Below, in pieces: positions 17,121 to 25,772 of a stretch of 63,660 bases of DNA (the first letter of the stretch is position 1; every line of letters begins with the position of its first letter). The position numbers were made by a program, and so were the translations under genes. The notes beneath the pieces were generated by a model, which saw only the letters and a program-made list of their open reading frames with translations, did not search any database and had not been told where the DNA came from. Source of the DNA: Verrucomicrobiota bacterium (lineage in GTDB: Bacteria > Verrucomicrobiota > Verrucomicrobiia > Chthoniobacterales > JAFAMB01); assembly GCA_019239825.1 (NCBI GenBank), contig JAFAZK010000348.1:1-63660 (forward strand). The letters are read 5' to 3'.

Positions 17121-17759
17121 ATGCCCGTTTTGATCGATATCAGCCGGCCGCTATCCGACTCCACTGCCCACTGGCCCGGCGATACTCCCTTTGATTTCAG
17201 TTTACCAACGCGCCGCGAGTCGGGGAACGGAATTAACGTTGGAGCCTTTAAGGCCAGCACGCATTTTGGAACGCACCTGGATGCGCCCTTCCACTTTACC
17301 GATTCAACCCGAACAATCGATCAGCTCGATCTAGCGGTTTGTTACGGGGAGGCGTTGATAGTCGACGCTTGCGGTCAAAGTCTGATCGGGCCGGAATTGT
17401 TGCCTGACGTGTTGCCGAAACGAGTTCTCCTAAAAACGGACGCTTGGCTTTCATCTGGTGAGTTTCCGATTTCGATCCCTGCTCTTTCCCTTGGAGCCGT
17501 CCACAAGTTAGCGGCCCAAAGCGTAACACTCGTCGGACTCGACGTCCCGTCAGTAGACGAACTAGATAGCCACGATTTACCCATTCATCACGCTCTTTAT
17601 CGAGCCGGCATTACTATTCTAGAATCCTTGTTTCTGAAGAATGTAACGCCAGGGATCTACCTATTAGCCGCTTTCCCACTACTAATCCGCGGTGGCGACG
17701 CCGCTCCCACTCGGGCAGTGCTGATCCAACAAGAGACTAAGAAACCAACCGCAGATTGA
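17121..17759 (+). CDS. kynB: Kynurenine formamidase
   Basis: 212 residues of the cyclase family, hydrolysing N-formyl-L-kynurenine to L-kynurenine. The metal-binding motif HFGTHLDAPFHF is intact, and IDISRPLSDSTAHWPGDTPF and VGLDVPSVDELDSHDLP match KynB. The frame stays open to a TTG overlapping the kynU stop, but the ATG at 17121 gives the normal family length and begins exactly at the conserved PVLIDISRPL. Co-transcribed with kynU. The last codons and stop overlap the first word (ACCGCAGATTGACGCAGAT) of an iterated repeat. Confidence 0.93.
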   Translation: MPVLIDISRPLSDSTAHWPGDTPFDFSLPTRRESGNGINVGAFKASTHFGTHLDAPFHFTDSTRTIDQLDLAVCYGEALIVDACGQSLIGPELLPDVLPKRVLLKTDAWLSSGEFPISIPALSLGAVHKLAAQSVTLVGLDVPSVDELDSHDLPIHHALYRAGITILESLFLKNVTPGIYLLAAFPLLIRGGDAAPTRAVLIQQETKKPTAD

Positions 17760-17980
17760 CGCAGATGTACGCAGATTATTCCCTGGGAAACGCCGGTGCA
17801 AAGAAACGCCCGCCTCTGGACAACCTATTTTGGATTTGAGGTTCGGCCAACCCTACCGCCGAAATCTGCGTAATCTGCGGATAATCCTTTTCTATCGACC
17901 GTCCAACGTAAGCCAGATCTCTTTAGCTTTATCTTCGCGTCCATTTGTGTCCATTCGCGGTCCTTTATCCGCGGTTCGGG
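17745..17980. repeat. Iterated inverted arms between convergent genes (CGCAGATT and GTCCATTCGCGG words)
   Basis: Left arm ACCGCAGATTGACGCAGATG (from about 17747) and right arm AATCTGCGTAATCTGCGG (about 17865-17882) are complementary. A second word set, CGTCCATTTGTGTCCATTCGCGGTCC (17938-17963), matches those at 43320, 44512 and 59400-59475. It separates kynB from the convergent lipase-like gene. Confidence 0.65.
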
Positions 17981-17983
17981 TGT

Positions 17984-19579
17984 TTAGCTTTTCCCAAAAT
18001 CCGTGCCCATCGCCACGGTCTTGGCGGCATCCTCGTTTTCCGTTTCGCCCTTTGGGGTGGCGCTATGCCGGCGACTTTGTACAGCTCGATAGAGACCCGC
18101 ATACATCTCCATCGCGGTTTGAGACCAGATATCGTTATGGTCCTGAATCAATTCCTTTCCGCAAGTTACGATCCAATAGTTGGATCTCTGCATCGCTAAC
18201 GGTAAACCATCAAGAGTCATCGGAGTTCCGGGATCTCGGTTAACCAGTCGCCAAACGGTTGCCGGATATTTCGGCGTTTTTGAGGTGTAAAACAAATTTG
18301 GATCGTCGACTCTCGAAGCCAAATTGGCGCGAAATACGGCATCGGAGCTGACATCTGGCGGGAAGGGTGCATCCGCCTTCACCAGCCAATGATTGATCAG
18401 GTATCGATTGTGCCCAGGTGTAGTGGTGTAAAACTTCCATTGCCGGATTCCCGCATGCGTAGGAAATGTTCTGTCCGACTGTTTCTCGCCAAATATACCC
18501 GACGTATAAAGGCGTTGGAGACTCGGTGACACCGGGGCCAGAAGGTTGCCTAGCGGATGCAAGAGACCGGTGGCCCAATCCGCTTCCGATGTTACCGAGA
18601 CTATCACGGGCACATCTGCATCCAGATCACCAGCCGTCTCCAGCGCTGCCCGGTCCGCCTCCAGAAAGTCGCGTAACTCTTTCGCATAGATGGCGGGAGC
18701 AGCGGAATTAACCAAGAGCACCAAATCGAACGGCAGTTTCGCCTTTGGTTTCGGTGGAACCGCTCTGTGAGCCGGGTTCTCTCTCTCTTTGTCCCACCAC
18801 TCCATCGTGATAGCTCCGGTCATCGCTTGCCCAAGCGACCGTTCAAGCAACAACGCGCCAAACGAATGGCCGATAACACAGACCCGATTCCCGGGCTGGC
18901 CGCCATAGTCCTTGGCAGCCCCTGCATAGGTAAAAATCGACCGGGCAACAGGCAGCCCCGACACCTTAAATTCACCGGTTCCCTTTCTGCTCCAATAACT
19001 CAGATTCTCGGCAATGGACCAAAGAGGCGATTTCGTTCGCTGATAGATAGCGTCGATAATGGCTCCTCTGAATTCCTGCACGGTTTGCAGGTAGGTGCTG
19101 TCCGCTACCGTTTTTTCCACATAAGGACGATAAACATTCCCGCGCCATCCAAGATAGATGCCATGCACACGGAGGCCATCTGACTGTGTTGCTGTAGCGA
19201 GCTTGCTAAGAAAACAGTTAAACGCCGGGACGTTATCCGATTGGGAATTGTTCTTCCATCCGTGGCAATAGATGACCAGCAGCAAATTGCTTGTTTTGGC
19301 AAAATGCTTCAGTCGCGCCTGACAGTCCTTGTGCTGACTAAAATCGAGAAAATCCCCCCGTTCATCGAACTCCACAAACGAACAGGAAATCGGCACGCCA
19401 GCCGCAGAAACACCTTCGATGTACCAGCCTTTGCTGTTGCCGGGTGGCTCTGCGCCCCCCGGATCAAATCGCATTGGCTTTCCATTTGGACTAAATCCGG
19501 TGCGTAGGAGGAGATAGCCTCCTAAGGCGATAAGAATTACAACCGCGACAATAGTGACCAACCCAAGCCAATGTAGCAT
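17984..19579 (-). CDS. Membrane-anchored alpha/beta-hydrolase-like protein
   Basis: 531 residues. One N-terminal membrane helix (about residues 6-26) is followed by an alpha/beta-hydrolase-like domain with YCHGWKNN (oxyanion region) and the nucleophile elbow VIGHSFGALLLERSL. A possible catalytic His lies in GHNRYLINHW. No annotated family is recognised with certainty; it resembles large DUF-type esterase/lipase-like proteins of environmental bacteria. Likely faces the periplasm. The C-terminal 30 residues are polar and low in complexity. Convergent with kynB across a repeat spacer. Confidence 0.75.
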   Translation of the reverse strand: MLHWLGLVTIVAVVILIALGGYLLLRTGFSPNGKPMRFDPGGAEPPGNSKGWYIEGVSAAGVPISCSFVEFDERGDFLDFSQHKDCQARLKHFAKTSNLLLVIYCHGWKNNSQSDNVPAFNCFLSKLATATQSDGLRVHGIYLGWRGNVYRPYVEKTVADSTYLQTVQEFRGAIIDAIYQRTKSPLWSIAENLSYWSRKGTGEFKVSGLPVARSIFTYAGAAKDYGGQPGNRVCVIGHSFGALLLERSLGQAMTGAITMEWWDKERENPAHRAVPPKPKAKLPFDLVLLVNSAAPAIYAKELRDFLEADRAALETAGDLDADVPVIVSVTSEADWATGLLHPLGNLLAPVSPSLQRLYTSGIFGEKQSDRTFPTHAGIRQWKFYTTTPGHNRYLINHWLVKADAPFPPDVSSDAVFRANLASRVDDPNLFYTSKTPKYPATVWRLVNRDPGTPMTLDGLPLAMQRSNYWIVTCGKELIQDHNDIWSQTAMEMYAGLYRAVQSRRHSATPKGETENEDAAKTVAMGTDFGKS

Positions 19580-19649
19580 ACGTGCGAAGTCTACTGACCA
19601 AGCCTATGCCACGCATGAATCCCGTGGGAATACGTAATTTACCGCACAT

Positions 19650-19757
19650 CGAAAAGAAAAAATCTCATGCAAAGGCTAAGACAAGTTTAATGGGGCGAGG
19701 TTCCTGTTCGCTGCCACACCAAAATTGTCTGCGCCTTTGCGTGAGGTTTTTTCTTTC
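19650..19757. repeat. Spacer with inverted iterated arms (GCAAAGGCTAAG words)
   Basis: Left arm GAAAAAATCTCATGCAAAGGC (about 19654-19674) pairs with right arm GCGCCTTTGCGTGAGGTTTTTTC (about 19733-19754). It lies between two minus-strand genes; its A/T-rich outer ends resemble an intrinsic terminator for the upstream serine hydrolase gene. Confidence 0.6.
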
Positions 19758-20957
19758 TTACTCCAGCGCTTGATAGACGAGGTTCGTAAACCGTTCGAAC
19801 AAACCGTGTTCGTCGTACGGGAGGTGTTGGGTGAAGACAAGCAATACTAGTTCTTCTGCTGGATCGATGACACAATAGGTTGTCGCTTTGCCGCTCCAGC
19901 CAAAAGCGCCAAGTGTTCCCAATGTGCCTGCCAAACCGTCATTGATCCGAACGGCGACCCCCAGTCCAAAACCATACCCTTCGCTGTACGTCCGATTCGC
20001 CACCGGTTTACCTGCAAGATGATCCACCGTCATTTGCTCAAAGGCCTTTCGACTAAGAACTCTGACTCCGTTTAATTCGCCTCCATTACACAACATCTGG
20101 GCGAAGCGGCTGTAATCTTCGATGGTTGAAAACAGGCCGGACCCGCCCATGGGAAACTTCTTTTGTCCCTCGATCACTTCAAACTCGAAATGTTGTACGG
20201 GTTGGAGTTCCCCGCTTGTGCCATGTTCATAGACCTTGGCTAGGCGGTTGAGTTTGGCAGCGTCGACCCGAAAACCGGTATCCGTCATCCCGAGAGGACC
20301 AAAGATGCGTTCTTGGAGAAAGCGATCGAACGGCTGCCCGCTAACGACCTCGACAACTCGCGCCAAGATGTCGGTGGAGAAACCGTATTGGTATGCGGTG
20401 CCAGGCTCTCTATTTAACGGTAGTGTCGCCAATTCCCGGACAAGACCAGCTAGTGAATCGGCCTTCTCTAAACCGGAAGCCTGATAGATTTCGTCAATTG
20501 GTTCGTCGTTATCCCCATAGGTGACACCGGACATATGGGTAAATACATGATGGACGTTTATCGGAATCTTCGCCGGAATCAGTTCGCGGTTTTGCGCGCT
20601 CCCACCCACAAAAATCCGCATGTCGTTGAACTCAGGAAGGTAATCTTTGATGGGATGTGTTAAACCGAGTTTTCCTTCTTCGATCAGAGTTAGTGCTGCC
20701 ACACTGGTGACGATTTTGGTCAGCGAATAAATCCGGACTATCGTATCGCCTTGCATCGGAGCACTGGTCTGCCGGTCCCGATATCCAACTGCAAAAAAAT
20801 CTGCTACCTGGCCTTGGCGGAGCAAGAGAAGGCTGACACCCGCATGTTTCCCTTCGTGCACGAACGATTCAATTTGTCGATGAAGCCGTTCAAGCCGCTG
20901 AGGTGAGAACCCGAGCTTTGTGGCGGTAGTACCGGATAACGTTGGGGTCGTGGTCAC
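19758..20957 (-). CDS. Serine hydrolase of the beta-lactamase / EstB family
   Basis: 399 residues, class C beta-lactamase-like fold. The SxxK motif is present as SLTK (YSLTKIVTSVAALTLIEEG), the second-motif Tyr lies in AYQYGFSTDILARVVE, and the C-terminal GAFGWSGKATTYCVIDP corresponds to the KTG-like strand. No signal peptide is obvious, so a cytosolic esterase or peptidase role is more likely than beta-lactam resistance. Start is GTG. The neighbouring S33-like hydrolase is co-directional but separated by a repeat-filled 421-bp gap. Confidence 0.88.
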   Translation of the reverse strand: MTTTPTLSGTTATKLGFSPQRLERLHRQIESFVHEGKHAGVSLLLLRQGQVADFFAVGYRDRQTSAPMQGDTIVRIYSLTKIVTSVAALTLIEEGKLGLTHPIKDYLPEFNDMRIFVGGSAQNRELIPAKIPINVHHVFTHMSGVTYGDNDEPIDEIYQASGLEKADSLAGLVRELATLPLNREPGTAYQYGFSTDILARVVEVVSGQPFDRFLQERIFGPLGMTDTGFRVDAAKLNRLAKVYEHGTSGELQPVQHFEFEVIEGQKKFPMGGSGLFSTIEDYSRFAQMLCNGGELNGVRVLSRKAFEQMTVDHLAGKPVANRTYSEGYGFGLGVAVRINDGLAGTLGTLGAFGWSGKATTYCVIDPAEELVLLVFTQHLPYDEHGLFERFTNLVYQALE

Positions 20958-21378
20958 GGTGGGATCTTAGCACATAAAGGAGTTCGAGGAGTTTAAGGAG
21001 TCGCAGGAGTTCAAGGAGGGGGGGCCGCATCCCTGGAGCGCTGCCTCGCTTGCGAGGCCGTGGTCAGCAGGGAGGACGATCGTCTCGTGCCTTGACCTTG
21101 ACCACCTCCAGAACGGAGGGGGCGTCGCATTCGGCCTTGCAGATAACACGCCCGTCGTCGCTGATGAATGTTGCAGATATGACGGGTGGAAAGACGCGAC
21201 GCCCTGGGTCTTACGCATGTTCAACGCGTTGAGGCAAAAGAAGTCCTACAACGTGCCACGCCTACACGGAGCCGCGGCCGTACACGATTTTTAACGATGC
21301 GCGCGATAGACCCCTTCCCAATCTGGAGGCCAAATATCTCCAATGCGGCTCCCCTCCGATCGTGTCCTTGCCCCTCAA
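20958..21378. other. Intergenic region with a family 1 element
   Basis: The gap between two minus-strand hydrolase genes contains iterated AGGAGTTCGAGGAGTTTAAG words (20972-21018), the hybrid element at 21115-21357 and about 100 bp of unassigned sequence. The promoter of the serine hydrolase should lie at its left side. Confidence 0.5.
21115..21357. repeat. MITE-like element, family 1, hybrid ends (second copy, 243 bp)
   Basis: Left end GGAGGGGGCGTCGCATTCGG; right end GCGGCTCCCCTCC (21345-21357). Internal landmarks AAGACGCGACGCCCTGGGTC, GTTCAACGCGTTGAGG and GGAGCCGCGGCCGTACACGA are in the same order as in the copy at 14371-14613, and total length is identical. Confidence 0.8.
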
Positions 21379-22398
21379 TTATCTGTTGCTAAGCGCGGTG
21401 CCTTTCGACCCCGCATTGATGAAATCGCGCACACTGCCGATCCACAAGCCGGGTTGATCTTCAAAAGCCACGTGACCTGAATTCGGCAAAATGACCAGCT
21501 TCGAGCCGGCGATCTTTTCATGCATCTCCTTGGAAAGAGATGGATCGCATTCGTCATGATCGCCGCAGATAACCAGAGTCGGTACTTTGATGGTCGGTAA
21601 TCGATCCACGTACTCGGCCGATTTCAGGTTGCCATCGATCACGAACTCACCATCCGAGCCCCACATCTCGCGATAGAGCTCCCAGTTCATGCCGGCGTTA
21701 TCTGTGGTCGGATCGTAGTTCGAATCAGGATGCGCTCCAAAAAGGAAAGGGAAATAGCCGTCTCCCCAAGCCAGCTTCTCGTATTCTTCGGAATAACGGC
21801 CATGCTCCCAAATCGCGCCTTTCCCATAAAGTCCCGCTTTTTCCAGCTCTTCGAGTCGAGCCAATTTTTCCAGCGGCATTTGCGACTTCTCACGCGCCAG
21901 GACCTCGTTCATCTCTTTGGTCGACGGAAAAGTCGATGCCAGGATGAGGTGGCTAAGATTCTTTTGATATTTGAGGGCATAAGCCTGGGCTAATACCCCA
22001 CCATAGCTATGCCCGAGTAAACTGATCTTACCGAGGCCAAGCGCGGTTCGCACCGCTTCGACATCTTCCACCATATTTTCAACGGTGTATTGATGGGCAT
22101 CTTCAACGCGTTCGGAATGGCCACATCCACGTTCATCAATGAAGATGAGGCGGTTCGTTCGAGCTAGCGGTAATAGCCAAGGAAGAAAATACTCGTGTGA
22201 GGCGCCGGGACCGCCATGCACAACCAGAAGCGGTGAACCATGGCCCATCTCGACGTAATAGATCATTACCCCGTGCGCATCCACGAAACCCTGCTGAAGC
22301 TGGTAAACATTCGGCTCGGCTGCCGATGCCGGCGTCGCCAATGCCAAAACAGCTGAAAACATGAAAAGCAGCCCTAGAGAACGCTTCATGAAGCGCAT
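21379..22398 (-). CDS. Exported alpha/beta hydrolase, proline iminopeptidase-like (S33)
   Basis: 339 residues with a signal peptide (about 1-26, ending ASA|AE). The S33 fold shows the oxyanion HGGPGASHEYF, FIDERGCGHSERV, the nucleophile elbow LLGHSYGGVLAQAYA, the acid GDHDECDPS and the catalytic His in LPNSGHVAFEDQ. That supports a periplasmic peptidase or esterase cleaving an N-terminal proline or a related amide/ester. The ATG at 22398 and another at 22389 are both possible. Confidence 0.9.
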   Translation of the reverse strand: MRFMKRSLGLLFMFSAVLALATPASAAEPNVYQLQQGFVDAHGVMIYYVEMGHGSPLLVVHGGPGASHEYFLPWLLPLARTNRLIFIDERGCGHSERVEDAHQYTVENMVEDVEAVRTALGLGKISLLGHSYGGVLAQAYALKYQKNLSHLILASTFPSTKEMNEVLAREKSQMPLEKLARLEELEKAGLYGKGAIWEHGRYSEEYEKLAWGDGYFPFLFGAHPDSNYDPTTDNAGMNWELYREMWGSDGEFVIDGNLKSAEYVDRLPTIKVPTLVICGDHDECDPSLSKEMHEKIAGSKLVILPNSGHVAFEDQPGLWIGSVRDFINAGSKGTALSNR

Positions 22399-22795
22399 TC
22401 TATGCTCGATTGCCGGTTGAAGTGCACCAACTTTCTAGGTCGAGCGTGGTAAACCATGGAGTAATGGAGTGATGGAGTGATGGAGTGATGGAGTATTGGG
22501 GTGATGGGGATTAAAGGCGTGAAGCGCTAAAGATGAGTAAGAACTCCCTAGCTGATAAGACCAATCTCTTTGCACCTATCTGGACTACCCAAGAGCATCC
22601 CAGCAAACTCCATTCCTCCATTACTCCAACACTCCAATACTCCACCACTCCATCACCCCACCACTCCATCACTCCGTTCCTCTCCGGCGCGGCTTTGTGC
22701 CCTGGGTGAGATTTTTCTGCCTTTACATTGGCGGCTCGCCCTTGCAACCAGGGCCGCTCCAGGCGACGTTCGGAGGTTTTTATGCCTTCGTTGGT
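22399..22795. other. Divergent intergenic region with complementary ACTCC/GGAGT iterated arms
   Basis: Left arm (about 22457-22505) repeats GGAGTGATGGAGTGATGG; right arm (about 22612-22680) repeats ACTCCAATACTCCACCACTCC. The 100 bp between them is unassigned. At the right edge a GGAGG (22772-22776) precedes a five-codon mini-ORF that overlaps the GNAT start. Confidence 0.6.
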
Positions 22796-23257
22796 ATGAC
22801 GATTACTGTTTCCCCCGAAGATCCCCGTGCTCCCGAGGCCCAAGCGTTGCTCACTGCTTTTGTCGACGAGATTCGGCATCGGTACGATGCGCCGCCAGCG
22901 GATGTCGGTTATTTCGATCCATCAGTGGTTTCGGTTCCGAGAAGCGCTTTCTTGGTGGCGCGAATTGAGGGTCGAGCCGTTGGCTGCGGCGCCCTTGTGC
23001 CGTTGGAAGACGACGTCGTTGAAATTAAGCGGATGTTCGTTCTTCCCCAGGAACGAGGACATGGCATCGCCAAGAAAATCTTGGATCGATTACAAAGCCT
23101 TGCCCAGGAGTTCGACTACGATCGGATCCGTCTTGAGACCGGTACGAAACAGCCTGAATCGATCGCTCTTTACGGTAAGTCAGGTTTCTACCGAGTCCCG
23201 AACTTCCCGCCGTTCGAAAATGATCATACTGCGGTCTGTTTTGAGAAGCGGATCTGA
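22796..23257 (+). CDS. GNAT family N-acetyltransferase
   Basis: 153 residues. The GNAT core is clear: ARIEGRAVGCGALVPL, EIKRMFVLPQERGHGIAKKIL (acetyl-CoA binding Q/RxxGxG/A), and IRLETGTKQPESIALYGKSGF. The acceptor is unknown; this subtype is often annotated as an amino-group acetyltransferase. The ATG at 22796 fits the family length. It overlaps (ATGA) the stop of a mini-ORF reading MPSLV that has its own strong SD, so GNAT translation may be coupled to this leader. Confidence 0.88.
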   Translation: MTITVSPEDPRAPEAQALLTAFVDEIRHRYDAPPADVGYFDPSVVSVPRSAFLVARIEGRAVGCGALVPLEDDVVEIKRMFVLPQERGHGIAKKILDRLQSLAQEFDYDRIRLETGTKQPESIALYGKSGFYRVPNFPPFENDHTAVCFEKRI

Positions 23258-23676
23258 CAACGTAACTCGACGGCACGGTCGGAGGGGCGTCGCATTCTGT
23301 GTTGTCGAACGTGCCGATATCTCGACGCTGTAGGATCGTTTGCACCTGCACGCTCGGTTAGCGGCGATGCCCTAGATCGCGGCGCGCGTTCAACGTCCCG
23401 CGCGTGCATGATATCCTGGGTGGTTCAACGCGCCTGCGAACCACGGCCGAATATGGTTTGGGCCGGCTCTAGCGGATAGCCCGGATTACCGTCTGGCGGC
23501 CAGAGATCGCGATGTGGCTCCCCGACCTATTAGCGCGCAGACCACACGGCTTTCAACTGTCACCAAGATTTCTACCAATCTGTACCTGTCCGGGACCCGG
23601 ATTCGCGGCTAGCATCTTAAGTTCTCACAACAAAACTCCACTACTCCACCCATCCATTTCTTCACCCTCTCACCTC
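23258..23676. other. Intergenic region between GNAT and RidA-like genes
   Basis: Holds the degenerate family 1 element (23281-23525) and then about 150 bp with CACTACTCCACCCATCC-like pyrimidine-rich text just before the RidA-like start. No other gene is supported; the frame that runs through the element into the RidA-like gene is judged accidental. Confidence 0.5.
23281..23525. repeat. Degenerate family 1 element, hybrid ends
   Basis: Left end GGAGGGGCGTCGCATTCTG (23281-23299) with the preceding CACGGTC; right end GTGGCTCCCCGACC (about 23514-23527), a decayed form of GCGGCTCCCCTCCGACC. Length about 245 bp matches the copies at 14371 and 21115. Internal landmarks GCGATGCCCTAGATC and GCGTTCAACGTCCCGCGC are recognisable but mutated, so this is an older copy. 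Confidence 0.65.
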
Positions 23677-24144
23677 ATGGAAACCATCGAAAACCGTTTA
23701 GCTCAGCTTGGTATTACGCTTCCTTCTTTGCCCCAACCGATGGCCAACTACGTGCCGTTCACTTTGACCGGTAATCTTCTCTATATTTCCGGCCAAGGAC
23801 CAAAGATCAGAGAAGGCAGTTGGGTTTGTGGACAAGTCGGTAAGGATCTGACGGTAGAACAAGGCCGTGAAGCCGCCAGATTAACAGGAATTCAGCTCTT
23901 AGCTGTAATTAACGGCGCGCTCGGTTCGTTAAATAGCGTTAAGCGGATCGTTAAGGTTAACGGATTTGTAAATTCTGCCCCGGGATTTGGTGATCAGCCG
24001 GCTGTGATCAACGGTTGTTCAGACCTTTTCGTTGAGGTCTTCGGGGATGCCGGTCGCCATGCTCGCACCTCGATCGGAGTGAGCAACCTTCCCCAAGGAA
24101 TCGCAGTCGAGATCGAAGTGATCGTGGAGGTTTTGCCGGGGTAG
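23677..24144 (+). CDS. RidA / YjgF-YER057c-UK114 family protein
   Basis: 155 residues with the RidA-subfamily features LTGNLLYISGQGP, EQGREAARLTGIQLLAVINGALGSL, VNGFVNSAPGFGDQPAVINGCSDL and HARTSIGVSNLPQGIAVEIEVI. The Arg in ARTSIG corresponds to the RidA imine/enamine-deaminase Arg. This longer subgroup is widespread and of less certain function than Escherichia RidA. The ATG at 23677 gives the normal length; upstream open frame lies in a repeat. Confidence 0.92.
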   Translation: METIENRLAQLGITLPSLPQPMANYVPFTLTGNLLYISGQGPKIREGSWVCGQVGKDLTVEQGREAARLTGIQLLAVINGALGSLNSVKRIVKVNGFVNSAPGFGDQPAVINGCSDLFVEVFGDAGRHARTSIGVSNLPQGIAVEIEVIVEVLPG

Positions 24145-24189
24145 CGCCTCAGTGGGCCGGATAAGCGCCTAGAGATGGAAAGCGGCGGT

Positions 24190-24312
24190 GCTCCAAGTAA
24201 CCAGTAATCAGTAATCAGTAATCAGTGTTCCAGAGGACGTTCATCACTGATTACTGACCTACTGATTACTGATTACTTGGAGTGCCGTCGTGGGCGCGCC
24301 GAGATTTTCCCC
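24190..24312. repeat. Iterated inverted arms (AATCAGT words) plus a solo family 2 terminus
   Basis: AGTAACCAGTAATCAGTAATC (from about 24197) pairs with ACTGATTACTGACCTACTGATTACTGATTACTT (about 24244-24278). Right after it, CGCCGAGATTTTCCCCC (about 24296-24312) matches one terminus of the 38045-38272 element. It separates convergent RidA-like and hypothetical genes. Confidence 0.7.
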
Positions 24313-24322
24313 CCTGCCGTGC

Positions 24323-25018
24323 TTACTGCTTACTTTCCCGTTCCCGGAACGATCCGGCGATCTTGTCAAAGTCACCGGTAAACCCCGCGGCTTTTGATTC
24401 CAGGCTCCAGCAGAACACCCGGTAGAAATTGTTTTGGCCCTCGAAATAGGTGATGCGATAGGTAATTCGCAGGTGATCGATTTCGCCTCGCACCACCTGG
24501 CGCACGGCGGGTTTTCCGTTGATAGAGATTGTGGCCGGCGCATCTACTTGGGGGGTCTTGAGCTTCTCCCGCACCGAATCGGTATGATCCTGGGCGAAGT
24601 CATTCAGATTTTCTACGTAGTCTTGCTTCGAATGGACATAGACGACGACATACTCGCTTCCAGTCACGTCTTTGGCGGCGAGCGCACCTTCGCTACTCAG
24701 ATCCGGACTCTCAACCCAAGACCTAGGCACAGAGATTTCGCATGAACCGTCTTTAGCGCGAATAGTCCGTGGCTCGGTCGACGAGCCTGATTCCAGGCCG
24801 GCGAAGAAAGAGATCAGAAAGAAGAATGCGGCCATACAAGTCTGCAAGGCAAAGGCAACTGCCATGACAATGCCGCAGCCCTTACCCGTCCCGGTCTTCG
24901 CTCGGATTGCAATTACAATTCCGACGATCACTAGCCCCAGCAACACGAACGTGACTAAGACCTGTGCACCGATGCTAAAGTAAAAGCTGGGGTTGTGCGT
25001 GATGTCCTGGGATCCCAT
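24323..25018 (-). CDS. Hypothetical membrane protein with extracytoplasmic domain
   Basis: 231 residues, not assigned to a family. Two hydrophobic segments (about residues 20-40 and 51-72) are followed by an outside domain of about 155 residues. That domain begins with RTIRAKDGSCEISVPRSW and ends with AAGFTGDFDKIAGSFRE, resembling the PsbP/DUF1795-like lipoprotein or stress-response fold in which a C-terminal amphipathic segment follows an FYRVFCWSLE strand. ATG at 25018 chosen over a GTG at 25030. Convergent with the RidA-like gene. Confidence 0.7.
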   Translation of the reverse strand: MGSQDITHNPSFYFSIGAQVLVTFVLLGLVIVGIVIAIRAKTGTGKGCGIVMAVAFALQTCMAAFFFLISFFAGLESGSSTEPRTIRAKDGSCEISVPRSWVESPDLSSEGALAAKDVTGSEYVVVYVHSKQDYVENLNDFAQDHTDSVREKLKTPQVDAPATISINGKPAVRQVVRGEIDHLRITYRITYFEGQNNFYRVFCWSLESKAAGFTGDFDKIAGSFRERESKQ

Positions 25019-25154
25019 GGCCGGACCCACTTATCACAAAAAAGAAAATTTCACCACGGTGCAGGCTTACTTCGTGCTCCGTCGGGGCTGGGCCTAGGCG
25101 ACCTATGCTCTCGGAGGCGTCCAGGTGCCCTCCGTTAATGCAAGAAGAGACGCT

Positions 25155-25382
25155 TCAGTGAAGAGTCCAAAGTGGGAATTGATCTCCGACGTTCAAGCCG
25201 GGATCTCGATAATAGACTAAATCCAATCGGCCATCCTTCAAACCACCGGTGTAAGGCTTAATGTCTCCAAAAGCGAGGGTATTAAACGAGCCTTTATACT
25301 TCGGGGCGATTTGGATAATCGCTTGAAAGTACCGATCATCCCGTCTTTCGATCGCGATCACTTTTGCGGGAAGGGAGGTCAT
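25155..25382 (-). CDS. Small hypothetical protein
   Basis: 75 residues, ATG start, with a plausible folded-domain composition (alternating hydrophobics, PYTGGLKDGRLDLVYYRDPG). No family recognised. No SD is obvious. It lies in a gene-poor stretch, minus strand, between a membrane protein and a SnoaL-like gene. Confidence 0.4.
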   Translation of the reverse strand: MTSLPAKVIAIERRDDRYFQAIIQIAPKYKGSFNTLAFGDIKPYTGGLKDGRLDLVYYRDPGLNVGDQFPLWTLH

Positions 25383-25772
25383 CGCTCAAGATATTCTCAC
25401 TTCTTGGTGGCCAGAGTCCAGCCGACTTTTTGGCAAATCCGTTTACTACACAGAATCGAACAATGCAGTTAGCTCATCCAGCAAACATCACATGGCATTA
25501 CTCGGAAGAACTAACTTTTTGATAAAGACTAGACTTCTACTTTTTCCTCGCTTCGACCGCCTTTATTTAACTTTCCAGAGCGGCTCTATGAGAAGCCTAA
25601 GTAAGATTCATAAATACCATGCCGGCTGCCCCTGCGATCGGTCACCACCAGATTCCTCTTTAGCGGCAGCCTTTCGAGTTTGACCCTTTAAGGGCCCACT
25701 AACACTCTTATTCAGGTAAAAAGCCACGGCTCACGAACGAACCCAAAACGAACCCAAGTAACTAACTATCGA
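25383..25772. other. Intergenic region, nothing recognised
   Basis: 390 bp of lower G+C than the surroundings. A 63-codon frame at 25492-25683 has no convincing domain or ribosome-binding site. No palindromic element was recognised, in contrast to most gaps of this size here. Confidence 0.4.

Noticed and set aside
19758..20957. Beta-lactam resistance gene
   Set aside because: The SxxK motif is present, but there is no obvious signal peptide and the overall pattern is that of EstB-like esterases or peptidases.
23512..23676. N-terminal extension of the RidA-like protein
   Set aside because: Its coding sequence lies in a repeat end and pyrimidine-rich spacer; the family starts at the ATG at 23677.
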